In this document: positions 16,320 to 24,522 of the stretch, piece by piece
Layout of the letters: every line of letters begins with the position of its first letter
Numbering within the stretch: the first letter of the stretch is position 1
Origin: Oligoflexales bacterium
GTDB lineage: Bacteria > Bdellovibrionota_B > Oligoflexia > Oligoflexales > RGVZ01
Assembly (NCBI GenBank): GCA_947445775.1
Contig: CANFEB010000005.1
Span: 1-64,000, forward strand
Direction of reading: 5' to 3'
DNA length: 64,000 nt
Program-made: the position numbers and the translations under genes
The notes under the pieces: model-generated
What the model was told of the DNA's origin: nothing
Databases searched by the model: none
Seen by the model: only the letters and a program-made list of their open reading frames with translations

Positions 16320-16708
16320 GTGAATAAAATCCAAGAAACCAAACTCAAAAATCTAGGCATCTTTACTCTTGCTCAGGCCAATGAACCGCGAATATGATTT
16401 TCAAATTGCCTGTGCAAAACTTGGCCCTGACGTGGTTATTGGCGGACTGTCCGCACTTTTTTATTATAACCTTTGCGAGCAGATTCCAAAACAAACATGG
16501 GTGCTTGTGTCTCCCCATAAAATTACCAGTGGCCGCTCTTACCGCCTGATTAGAACACAAGTCCCGCTTGATAAAGGCATTGTGGTGGGAAACGGCTATC
16601 CAACAAAAACAAACAACACTCAAAAAAATTGGAATGACGGCCGAGGAACTCGGCCTTGACTCCTATCTTACCAAATACTTTGAAGCCATCATCGGATCAA
16701 TACAATGA
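16320..16708 (+). pseudogene. Decayed abiEi antitoxin gene
   Basis: From GTG 16320 the frame reads VNKIQETKLKNLGIFTLAQA, like the intact abiEi, and then stops. A second frame continues with YDFQIACAKLGPDVVIGGLS through KGIVVGNGY, and a third gives EELGLDSYLTKYFEAIIG to TGA 16706-16708. The rest of the winged helix and the TVERAVLEGLK region are deleted. The ATGA overlap with the next gene is kept, showing descent from an abiE operon. Confidence 0.8.
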
Positions 16709-17101
16709 CTACAAAAGCCAAAGGCACATCCGTAAGACAAAAAATTATCGACCTCGGAAAAAAGATCGGGGTAGAGACGCGAAACATTGAAACCGTATTT
16801 ATGATTGAGCGAGTAAAACGACAGGCCGAATCCGATTTGAATGACGGTGTTTGGCTCCGCTATGAAAGTCAGATCGACCTCGCTACCCAAGGCGAGTACG
16901 GTGGAATCCGCCATTCATACAGAGCGGGAATTGGTGAAGTTCTAAAAAATCTTTCTATACAGAAATAAAAAAATTTTAAACGGATCGCCTTGAACGAGGC
17001 TGGGTCAGTGCCGTGGACTCCATTCCCAATGCAATGAGTTTTAAAACTGCTTTTGAAAAAGTGGTGAAACTGATCGCCGAGATTGAGGCCAACGAATGAA
17101 G
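16705..17101 (+). pseudogene. Decayed abiEii toxin gene
   Basis: MTTKAKGTSVRQKIIDLGKK matches the start of the intact AbiEii, but the frame jumps from FMIERV directly to KRQAESDLNDGVW. The whole segment holding the GSxxxTxDxD active site (residues about 38-90 of the intact copy) is therefore gone. The frame stops at 16968, and the C-terminus DRLERGWVSAVDSIPNAMSF reappears at 16983-17101. It cannot encode an active nucleotidyltransferase. Confidence 0.8.
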
Positions 17102-17251
17102 TTCCCCGGATTTCGTAGAGCCGCTTGTTACCCCCGGATCTACCCCACAGTTACCCCGGAACTGACCGGCCTTGTCTGGACCGGAGTTCTACTGATTTGT
17201 CGAGAATTACAGGGTTAAATGGAACATCTCGGAACAGAGCGGAAGATCGAG
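17102..17251. other. Junction between abiE remnant and ssrA
   Basis: 150 bases with no gene. On the ssrA strand there is no hairpin plus T-tract after the CCA end, so the original ssrA terminator is not visible here. This fits an element having inserted at the ssrA 3' end. Confidence 0.4.
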
Positions 17252-17606
17252 TGGTGGAGGTGGAGGGAGTCGAACCCTCGTCCAAACGTGTGACGGAAAA
17301 AGCGCTACATGTTTAGCTACGCGATTTGTCCTCTTGCCTTGAGCGCCCGCGAGCAGGCTTTCATGGCCGCAGCCTGATTGTCGTCATGCCAAGCACTCCA
17401 GGCGGAAGTGCCGTGCACCAAGCTGGCGTTATAACGTTTCCCCCTCGACACCAGCGATCGAGGGTTCAACGGCGGCCTATTTAGGCTGCGAGTGCGTAAT
17501 CGTTGCCGATTAAGCGTTGGCCCGTTTTTAATAACCGGGTTACGGTCCCACCCCGGACATGCTCTTTGACTCGGCAGTCACGCCTGTCGAAACCAAATAC
17601 ACCCCC
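17252..17606 (-). ncRNA. ssrA: tmRNA (transfer-messenger RNA)
   Basis: About 355 nt. The 3' end has a T-arm (GTTCGACTCC) and ends CTCCACCTCCACCA; the 5' end GGGGGTG pairs with CACCTCC to give the 7-bp acceptor stem. The tag frame lies at 17481-17507 and, by alignment of TTAATC-GGC with the TTAGTC-GCA of E. coli, reads GNDYALAA and stop. The ALAA end is the protease signal; resumption on a Gly codon and a tag of eight residues are unusual. It rescues stalled ribosomes with SmpB. Confidence 0.92.
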
Positions 17607-17638
17607 AAAAGAAGCCTGGAGCCACGAGGCTCCAGCTA
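17607..17638 (-). terminator. Hairpin with T-rich tail between rhodanese gene and ssrA
   Basis: CTGGAGCC, TCGT loop, GGCTCCAG, followed on the minus strand by GCTTCTTTT. It would end transcription of the rhodanese gene, yet its tail touches the first base of ssrA, leaving unclear where the ssrA promoter lies. Confidence 0.6.
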
Positions 17639-17653
17639 TCTCTAGTTCTATGA

Positions 17654-18115
17654 CTACTTCTTTGCAGACGCCATCTCAAGGGAAAGTCCTGCAGATTTCC
17701 AGCCCTTTAGGCCGCCCTTGAAGTGCTTGACGTTGGTGTAGCCGGCCTTGGTGGCTGCCTCAGCCGCATCTTCCCAGGCAGAACACATCGGCCCACCGCA
17801 GTAAGCGACGAGCACGGCATTCTTGTCTTTCGGCAGTAGGCTCGCGAAGTCCTTTTCGTTTTTGGTGAAGCTCACTGCGCCCGGCAGGTGGCCCTTTTCG
17901 TAGGATTTTCCGCTGTTGGCGTCGATCAAAAACACTGTTTTTGTCTCGATCAATTGTTTGAGTTCATCGAGGCTGACCTCCCCGTGGGCGGCGACCTCAG
18001 CTTTTTTTACTTCAACATTTTTTCCTTCAGCATTTTTTCCTGCGGCGTTCGCTATCGAGGTGGCAGAAAGGGCAAGTGCAACGGTCGCAAACTTGAGAAA
18101 AATCATGGGCATCAT
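17654..18115 (-). CDS. Exported single-domain rhodanese
   Basis: 153 residues from ATG 18113-18115, preceded by AAGGAG seven bases upstream; the long upstream frame is not supported. The signal peptide (IFLKFATVALALSATSIANA) is followed by a Lys/Ala/Glu-rich linker and a rhodanese domain: DELKQLIETKTVFLIDAN, GHLPGAVSF, active-site loop AYCGGPMCSAW with catalytic Cys, GYTNVKHFKGGLKGWKSAG. It transfers sulfane sulfur or acts as a sulfur-binding periplasmic protein. It is divergent from the subtilase fusion, with about 110 bases between. Confidence 0.8.
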   Translation of the reverse strand: MMPMIFLKFATVALALSATSIANAAGKNAEGKNVEVKKAEVAAHGEVSLDELKQLIETKTVFLIDANSGKSYEKGHLPGAVSFTKNEKDFASLLPKDKNAVLVAYCGGPMCSAWEDAAEAATKAGYTNVKHFKGGLKGWKSAGLSLEMASAKK

Positions 18116-18224
18116 TTTTTTTGCTCCTTGGGCTTCAGTATTAAGTAGACATGAGGTTACCATGTCAGCCGTCCCATGAGGAGATGTTAAGTTTTTTCGA
18201 TGTACGTTGCTGAGATGTTTAGCC

Positions 18225-20147
18225 ATGGAGAGAGATGTTGTGGAAATATTGACAGGACCCAACGTTATTTTGGGGCTTAAGTCGGCGGTTTCCCTGGTCA
18301 CGGTTTTGCTGGCCTGTGCCATATGGGCCGCATGGCGCAAAAAATACCGCCTCCATGGCCGGATCAACATGGCCTTTTTTGCCCTCACCGTCACAACATT
18401 GATTGTGTTTGAGGTGGTGATCCGCCTGATCAATCCCGAGATTTACGATTACATAAAGGCCGACGCACACCTCTATAGCCGCTTGAAAATCCATCTTGGC
18501 TTCTCCATTCCAGCCGCCATCATGATGCCCCTCATGCTCTGGTCCGGATTGAAGCGCCGAAAGAAACTCCATCGCAGCGCCGCCGTTTTCTTTTTGATCG
18601 TTTGGATTATGACCTTTCTGACTGGCGTCTTCTTTCTTCCCCACACGGCCTCCGCCCAAAATCTCAACGCGGACTACTTTTTTTATGCGGCTGGACGCCG
18701 AGTCCCCGTCGCCTTCTTGGGGACATCCTCAGAACCTAATGGCGAGGCCCTCACCGGAAGTCCAGAAATCCTTGCTGCGACGGTCGGTGAAAACCTCGCG
18801 CCGGCGACCGTTTCTCGAATCCTCGTCGCGGCCTCGGCTGGCAGTGTGACGGCCACCGTTTTTCGTGCGGCGATTGCGGCCCAGTCTGGGTTTACTGGTT
18901 TTACGGAACGGGCTTTTTTAGGCAATGCGGTCCTTGCATCATTTAACCATCCCGTTGCCGCGTTGCGTGCGGGCAATGATTTGATGGAAAGCGGCCTCGC
19001 ACGGTTTGCTCATCCCGATATTGCCTATCAAATTGAAGGGCGCGGCAGTTTTGCGCCATGGCAGGAGCCATTGCTCCCCCAGCAATGGCACATGGATTCA
19101 AATGGAACTTTGAATGCATGGCGAGCCGCCGAATCCCGTCAAGCGATTCCGCAGGATACCGTGGTTGCCGTGCTCGACCTTGGTTTTGAGGCTGACCACC
19201 ACGACTTGGCTGGCGCATGGCTGCATAATGACCGAGAAATCCCCGGCAATAAAAAAGACGACGACGCCAATGGCTTGATTGATGATGTTGCCGGCTGGAA
19301 TTTCGCCACCAATTCCGCCAACCTCATTTACGGCGCCGCCCCCAAACACGGCACGGCAACAGCAGGGGTCATCGGAGCGCGCGGTAATGGACGGGGTGTG
19401 GCCGGGGCCTGTCCTTGGTGTCGCATCCTTCCGGTTGTGATTGATAATTCCGTCGTTAATCAGGCTGCCGCATTTCGTTATGCTCATGCCCGTGGGGCGC
19501 GAGTCATGTCGAATAGTTGGGGCTACCGCCTGAATCCTCCCGTCACCGATGTTGTGCTCGATGCCATCGCCGAAGTCGCCCGAGACTCGGTCGTCGTCTT
19601 TGCTATGAGCAACAGCAACACCAACGATTGCCGCGCAACAAACCCAGATATTTCAGCCCTTGAAGATGTCATCGCAGTCAGTTCCGTGACCAGATCAGGA
19701 ATTAAAGTCCCGGACAGCGGTTTTGGGCCCTGTTTGGAGCTGCTCGCACCTTCGAGTGGTGGCCCAGAGGACACGGTAAACCCCGGGATCATGACCACCG
19801 ATCGCATGGGCCAGGCAGGTTATAATTCTGGTGGCGACCCGGGAAATTTGCCTGATCCTGATTTCACTAATTCTTTTTGGGGAACCTCTGCGGCAGCTCC
19901 GCAAGTGGCAGCGGCGGCGGCAATACTCCGTAGTTTCGTGCCATCTCTAGGACCCGATGCAATCAAGGCTGCCTTGACGGAAACGGCACAGAAAGTGGGC
20001 GGCCCCGGTGCGGGCTACGATGCGCGTGGATTCAGTGAAAAATACGGATACGGCCTGCTCGATACTGGTGCCGCCCTGGAGAGCCTTTTGGAGCCGGCTG
20101 CGGGCATCGCAGCCATCACGGTTTCCGGCGAGTTGGCAGATCAGTAG
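18225..20147 (+). CDS. DUF420-like membrane domain fused to an S8 subtilisin-family protease
   Basis: About 640 residues from ATG 18225 (TTG 18207 possible). Residues about 10-145 form four membrane helices with the DUF420 pattern (YSRLKIHLGFSIPAAIMMPL, LHRSAAVFFLIVW), a family linked to haem/copper oxidase gene clusters. Then comes a pro-region-like part and the protease. Asp box VVAVLDLGFEADHHDL (about residue 317), His box KHGTATAGVIGA (about 374) and Ser box GTSAAAPQVA (about 554) are all present. The protease should face the periplasm. The combination is unusual. Its 3' end overlaps the convergent second rhodanese gene by 32 bases. Confidence 0.8.
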   Translation: MERDVVEILTGPNVILGLKSAVSLVTVLLACAIWAAWRKKYRLHGRINMAFFALTVTTLIVFEVVIRLINPEIYDYIKADAHLYSRLKIHLGFSIPAAIMMPLMLWSGLKRRKKLHRSAAVFFLIVWIMTFLTGVFFLPHTASAQNLNADYFFYAAGRRVPVAFLGTSSEPNGEALTGSPEILAATVGENLAPATVSRILVAASAGSVTATVFRAAIAAQSGFTGFTERAFLGNAVLASFNHPVAALRAGNDLMESGLARFAHPDIAYQIEGRGSFAPWQEPLLPQQWHMDSNGTLNAWRAAESRQAIPQDTVVAVLDLGFEADHHDLAGAWLHNDREIPGNKKDDDANGLIDDVAGWNFATNSANLIYGAAPKHGTATAGVIGARGNGRGVAGACPWCRILPVVIDNSVVNQAAAFRYAHARGARVMSNSWGYRLNPPVTDVVLDAIAEVARDSVVVFAMSNSNTNDCRATNPDISALEDVIAVSSVTRSGIKVPDSGFGPCLELLAPSSGGPEDTVNPGIMTTDRMGQAGYNSGGDPGNLPDPDFTNSFWGTSAAAPQVAAAAAILRSFVPSLGPDAIKAALTETAQKVGGPGAGYDARGFSEKYGYGLLDTGAALESLLEPAAGIAAITVSGELADQ

Positions 20148-20604
20148 CGGTCCAATCCTTGAATCGGCCCATGACCGAAGTGGTGTAGCCAAGTTCCTTG
20201 AAGTGTCCGGCGGCAATCTGGGCGCGTTTGCCGGAAGCGCAATAGAAAATCAGTGGCATTTCTTTGGGCCAAGTCCGGATCGCATCTTCATAGCGATTGC
20301 CCCGCACCTGGATTTCTTCCATGGCCAACCATTTGGCGGGCTTTGCCATGCCCTCGTCAATAATTTCATCCCGCTCACGAACATCAACAAGGTAGGCCTT
20401 ATTTTCATCGACCAATTTTGCGGCTTCAGGCGCAGTCATGTTCGGAGTGGCGGCCTTTTTTGTGGCCGCAATATCCGCCGCCGTCTCCGCCGGTTTGTCA
20501 GCCTTTGATGGCTTGGCTTTTGCCCTCGCGCTGGTGCAGGCCAGGGCAGCCGTCAAGACTGCTGGCAGAGACAAAATCATGCACAGGCGCGGTGTCCAAG
20601 TCAT
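20116..20604 (-). CDS. Rhodanese-domain lipoprotein
   Basis: 162 residues from ATG 20602-20604 behind GGGGAAG; the frame extends nine codons further without a site. Signal and lipobox read LSLPAVLTAALACTSA. The rhodanese fold shows APEAAKLVDENKAYLVDVRE, the active loop YCASGKRAQ (Cys with a following Gly-Lys-Arg, as in sulfurtransferases) and GHFKELGYTTSVMGRFKDW. It is the second exported rhodanese bordering the subtilase fusion. Confidence 0.8.
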   Translation of the reverse strand: MTWTPRLCMILSLPAVLTAALACTSARAKAKPSKADKPAETAADIAATKKAATPNMTAPEAAKLVDENKAYLVDVRERDEIIDEGMAKPAKWLAMEEIQVRGNRYEDAIRTWPKEMPLIFYCASGKRAQIAAGHFKELGYTTSVMGRFKDWTATDLPTRRKP

Positions 20605-20776
20605 GTGACTTCCCCAATCATTCGGATTCAAACGAGTTGGCGCTCAGGAGAACCAACGTGCAAGCCTCATTATACCGTAATGGTATGGACCCCGGCTGGC
20701 AATGCTTTGAGGTCCAGGGCGACCGGCAATCCTTCGATTTCCACATCGATTCGGGCGAATGTGGTAGGCTTTTGTC

Positions 20777-21565
20777 ATGATCAATGCCCCAGACATTTCG
20801 CTCTATTCCCACGCCTGCCCCGTCGATCACGCGGGGACTGTGCTGCAAATCAGCGGTTGGAAGTGTGACAACGCTCTTCAGGTGCCGGTGGTCTGTTTGC
20901 ATGACCTCGGGGAGACCTCTGCCCTTTACCGCGGCGCGCTGGAACTGCTGGCCACCAGCGGCGGATCAGCCTACGGGTTTGACATGCGCCGCAGCGGTGC
21001 CATCGGTGCAAAGTCGATGCGCGTTTTGCAGCGCGATCTCTTGCAAGTCATCGCCCTCGTGAAACATCATGAGGCCGGCGAGGCCCCGGTGCTTTTGGCC
21101 AATGGATTGTCTGCGGTCATCGCCATCCGTCTGGCGTTAAAGTATCCAAAACTGGTAAGCGGCTTGATCCTGGTTGATCCGCCCCATCCCGAGGCCACCG
21201 CAGTGTCCCGGTTGCGCCTTGGTGCCACTAGATTTTTGGCCGAGGTCATACCTGACGTGAAACTGCCGTCTCGGCTTCTTTCCGCAAAAAGAATTATCCG
21301 GGCGCAAAATGCCAGATCCATGGCGCCAGTGGCTGCCCATGAACTGGTGGAGGCTGTCGCCGAGATCCCCGGGCAATTGGCCAAGCTTCCCGTGCGTTGT
21401 CGAATTCTAGTGTCCAGTGCCGTCAGCGAGGAGCTTTGGCTCAAGGATGTCATGTCGTTGTCAGGTGCCGGGACCAGTTGCGAGGTGGTTCTGGTGTCGG
21501 CTGGTGCGGGCGTTTTTTCTGGTAGCCTGCCAGTGCACATCATGTGTGAGTGGCTGCGGAAATGA
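20777..21565 (+). CDS. Divergent alpha/beta hydrolase (serine aminopeptidase/monoglyceride lipase-like)
   Basis: 262 residues. VVCLHDLGETSALYRGALEL resembles the HG-x-GEHSGRY start of the Hydrolase_4 family, and YGFDMRRSG resembles its AFDHRGHG. The nucleophile elbow reads LANGLSAVIA, keeping the Ser but lacking the second Gly of GxSxG; a His late in the chain (PVHIM) may be the base. Activity is therefore uncertain. Its stop overlaps the next ATG as ATGA, so it is translated with the DUF4175-like gene. Confidence 0.6.
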   Translation: MINAPDISLYSHACPVDHAGTVLQISGWKCDNALQVPVVCLHDLGETSALYRGALELLATSGGSAYGFDMRRSGAIGAKSMRVLQRDLLQVIALVKHHEAGEAPVLLANGLSAVIAIRLALKYPKLVSGLILVDPPHPEATAVSRLRLGATRFLAEVIPDVKLPSRLLSAKRIIRAQNARSMAPVAAHELVEAVAEIPGQLAKLPVRCRILVSSAVSEELWLKDVMSLSGAGTSCEVVLVSAGAGVFSGSLPVHIMCEWLRK

Positions 21566-24015
21566 AGTTCCCGATTCCGTTTGCCTCAAAGGGTTTTAAA
21601 TCCGACCGTAACGAAGCGGCTACGTTTCAGCAAATCAAAGCCCGCCTTAGATTGATGCACGCCGCCACAGAGGCTGCTGTCCTCGTCCTCGTAGTTTTTG
21701 CGCTTGGATCGTTTTGGTATCCCGGCGAAGAGTGGAACAATTTAACTTATGCATTCACGATTGCCTTTTTATTCGCCTTGACCGGGCGGATTGCGGAATC
21801 GTTTTTATTCGATCCGGCCGCTAGCAAACGCCTGCTGGTCTCTCGTTGGGTGCTGCTGCGCGAAATGTTGGTCCCGGCGATTCAACCGGACAGCGCCAAT
21901 TTGACGCCGTTGATCACTGCTAACCAAGCCGATAAAGTCCTGGGCAAGCGCCTGTCAGCAGATTTTGCTGCATGGATGCGAATCCGCCGTCAACGCTTGC
22001 TGTTGCCTGGGGTGCTGGCCTTGGCGGTCCTTGCAGGTGCGGCACCAGACCCCGCCAGGGCGTTCAGGCAAATGGCTTCGGCCCTTTCAATTTGGCGACC
22101 GCGGGCAGAAATCACGATTCTGAAGGGCGACGCCGCAAGTCCTGCCGACTCGGCAACGCCACGGGTTATCGCCGTCTACCGGCACCGTACGCCGGATCTG
22201 GATTTGCTTGAGGGCAACCTCATTGAAATTTCTGTCATGGCCGCTGGAGCACCGGTCATCGAATTGCGCGAGTCGGCGCAGAACTTTGTCATGACGCCCT
22301 CTCCTGATGAAGGAAAATTCAGCATCACCTTGACGGTTTCCCGTTCGACCGAAGTTTACCTGAATAACGCCAGCCGATCTGTTCGCCTGGCCAATATCAA
22401 GGTGCTTACCTTGCCCGTGCCCAAGGTTTCGCTGTCGGCTCCGGGATTTCCTGGGGCCGCCTCCGAATTTGGCGGTGCTTGGTACGACGACAAACCCCTG
22501 CAATTAAAAATCGCCGTCAAGGCCGAGGCTCCCGTGGCCTCGGTGAAGTTGCTGATCCGCAGCGGTAAACAGGAGTCGGTGGAAAATGTTCTCAACGTCT
22601 TGTCGGACGATCGCCGCACGATCGACGCCGACTACAGTGTGACGCTGGAGCCTTACGTTGATTCTGATGAGGCTGAAGTTATTTTGATCGCCGTGGCCAC
22701 GGACCGTGCGGTGCCCCAGCCATTGACGGGCGCAAGTGAACCGCTGCGAATTCCAGTCCTCAGTTCTTACGGTCGTTACCGCCGCACGCTCGCGACACTA
22801 CGGGAACTCAAGTCATTGGTGGATGATGGGGCGCAGTCGGCAAAAGTCGCCAAGTCTGGCAATCAGGAGTTCAAGGCCGAGGCGCAGCGTCTAGCCGCGC
22901 AAGCCCTGAAGCAATCAGCCGAATCACCTTATTTTGATGCCCTAGATCGCAATGATCTAGCGGCGTTCAATGCCCAGGTCAATGCGACGGACAGCTGGTC
23001 CATGATCGAAGTTTCTGCCGACCTTGGCGATTTCCTGTTCGCCCACGAGTCCATTGATCAGCGCGAACGTGATCGCGATTTTTTTGTGGCCATGCGCACC
23101 CTATCGCGCGTGCTGCAAGTTACTGGACCGGGGCGTGAATCGTCGGCCCTGCGCATGTTGCCGCGCCTCCACCAGTTTCTCGATGAGCGCCATAAGTTTT
23201 GGGTGGCCCGGGTTGCGCGGCTTGGCGGCGGAAATCTAGTCCCTTCCCAGTGGCCGTCCGTTCGTGATCAAAAACCATTTCACGCCCTGGTTCGTGAGGT
23301 CCAGCAGGCTCTTGACGCCGAGCCGCCTGCCAGCCGAGATGCCCGGGCCCAGGGTGCATTGGGGCGTATTGCGCGGGGCGTTGCAAAATACCGCGCTTGG
23401 ATTGAAGAGCTTGAGCAAAAGGAAGATGAAGCCCGCAAGCGCCGCGAGGCCGAACGCCAGCAGGGGCTGGCATCGACAGAAAATGAATTGCGGGACCTTC
23501 AGCGCCGCCAGGGCGAAATCTCTGCGGGCCTAGACCGGGCCCAGGCAAGATCGGCCAGCGAGATTGAGGCGACCTGGCCTGGTTTGCGGTCGACGCAAAA
23601 TGGCAATTTGAAGGGCACCAAAGGATTGGAGGGCAAGATGCGCGCCTTTGCCCCAGGGGCCGAGGTCCGGTTGAAGGCCGCCGTGGTACAAATGGAACAG
23701 ACGGTGGCCAGCGGCAATGGGGGACGCTTTCCGGCTGCTGAAAGTAGTTCTGACATGGCCGGCCGGTTGCTGCGTCAGGCTGAGCAGGCTGCTCAGAAAG
23801 CCCGTGATTCGGGGCAGGATCGCGGCCGCAGGCGCCGGGTCAACGGCGACAACTACTACGGCCAGTCGATCACGGGGGGCGATGTCGAGATCAAACGTGA
23901 GTATGAGGTCGACCGCAAGTACCGCGAGGACATCTTGGACGAGGTGTCCCGGTCCCGGGCGGATGAAGATGACAAGCTGCTCCTTGACCGGTATACCCGC
24001 GAGATCGTCCGTTAG
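21562..24015 (+). CDS. Large membrane protein, DUF4175-like
   Basis: 817 residues from ATG 21562. Two membrane segments near residues 40-90 and a third near 150 precede a long extracytoplasmic region with Ig-like beta strands (residues about 170-410). A helical, charged region follows (EELEQKEDEARKRREAERQQ), and the C-terminus reads REYEVDRKYREDILDEV. The architecture and the tail resemble DUF4175/TIGR02302-type proteins, which are of unknown role. It is coupled to the hydrolase upstream. Confidence 0.6.
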   Translation: MKFPIPFASKGFKSDRNEAATFQQIKARLRLMHAATEAAVLVLVVFALGSFWYPGEEWNNLTYAFTIAFLFALTGRIAESFLFDPAASKRLLVSRWVLLREMLVPAIQPDSANLTPLITANQADKVLGKRLSADFAAWMRIRRQRLLLPGVLALAVLAGAAPDPARAFRQMASALSIWRPRAEITILKGDAASPADSATPRVIAVYRHRTPDLDLLEGNLIEISVMAAGAPVIELRESAQNFVMTPSPDEGKFSITLTVSRSTEVYLNNASRSVRLANIKVLTLPVPKVSLSAPGFPGAASEFGGAWYDDKPLQLKIAVKAEAPVASVKLLIRSGKQESVENVLNVLSDDRRTIDADYSVTLEPYVDSDEAEVILIAVATDRAVPQPLTGASEPLRIPVLSSYGRYRRTLATLRELKSLVDDGAQSAKVAKSGNQEFKAEAQRLAAQALKQSAESPYFDALDRNDLAAFNAQVNATDSWSMIEVSADLGDFLFAHESIDQRERDRDFFVAMRTLSRVLQVTGPGRESSALRMLPRLHQFLDERHKFWVARVARLGGGNLVPSQWPSVRDQKPFHALVREVQQALDAEPPASRDARAQGALGRIARGVAKYRAWIEELEQKEDEARKRREAERQQGLASTENELRDLQRRQGEISAGLDRAQARSASEIEATWPGLRSTQNGNLKGTKGLEGKMRAFAPGAEVRLKAAVVQMEQTVASGNGGRFPAAESSSDMAGRLLRQAEQAAQKARDSGQDRGRRRRVNGDNYYGQSITGGDVEIKREYEVDRKYREDILDEVSRSRADEDDKLLLDRYTREIVR

Positions 24016-24034
24016 CCCAGATTTTCGTGAAAAT

Positions 24035-24055
24035 GAGATTGAGATTGAGATTGAG
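24035..24055. repeat. GAGATT tandem hexamers
   Basis: Three and a half copies of GAGATT in the gap between the DUF4175-like gene and the small gene downstream, 15 bases before that gene's ribosome-binding site. Confidence 0.6.
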
Positions 24056-24079
24056 CGTAATTGAATAAAGAGGAAGCCT

Positions 24080-24433
24080 TTGGACATCCAAATGCCTCAT
24101 GAAAAATTGATCCACGCGATTCAGCGTTTCGCCCAAGCGACGATGAATGCCCGTCAGGTTTCGCGACGCCTGGAAAAATTGCTGCCCGCGCGCCTCAAGG
24201 CCGTCGAGGGCCATTTTCGGCGTGAGTCCGTCGTCCGCGCTCCGGCGGCAGTGGCTCTGCGTCAAGCCTTGTGTGACCCAGCCTATCTAAGTTTTATGGA
24301 AGAATACGCAGCCATCCATGGCGACGCCGTGGCTGAGCGGGTCCAGTATGAAACCCACATGATGCTGGTGGAAGCCAGGCGCAGTTTGCGCGGCCTGCGC
24401 AAACACTCGCCTTCATCCCTCGACAGATCTTGA
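24080..24433 (+). CDS. Small helical protein of unknown function
   Basis: 117 residues from TTG 24080, which sits behind AAAGAGGAAG; ATG 24092 is the alternative. The sequence is basic and predicted helical, without Cys, signal peptide or membrane segment, so it is likely cytoplasmic. Not recognised. Same strand as its neighbours, so it may belong to their transcript. Confidence 0.5.
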   Translation: MDIQMPHEKLIHAIQRFAQATMNARQVSRRLEKLLPARLKAVEGHFRRESVVRAPAAVALRQALCDPAYLSFMEEYAAIHGDAVAERVQYETHMMLVEARRSLRGLRKHSPSSLDRS

Positions 24434-24522
24434 AGACCCCTATAAAATTGACAGGTCGAATCATGTGTTTGATTGCGCTCGGGGTCTGGGGTTTGTGAAA
24501 GGCTTGTGAAAGGTTTGTAACT

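Noticed and set aside
12351..17251. Duplicate of the ssrA 3' end as a second attachment site
   Set aside because: I looked for GTTCGACTCCCTCC or its complement at the other end of the island and elsewhere in the window and saw none; it may lie outside or be eroded.
18116..18433. Extended rhodanese frame on the minus strand
   Set aside because: It overlaps the 5' end of the divergent subtilase gene, lacks sense as protein, and the internal ATG has AAGGAG plus a signal peptide.
19098..19487. Minus-strand frame inside the subtilase
   Set aside because: Opposite to the catalytic core of a clear protease; shadow frame.
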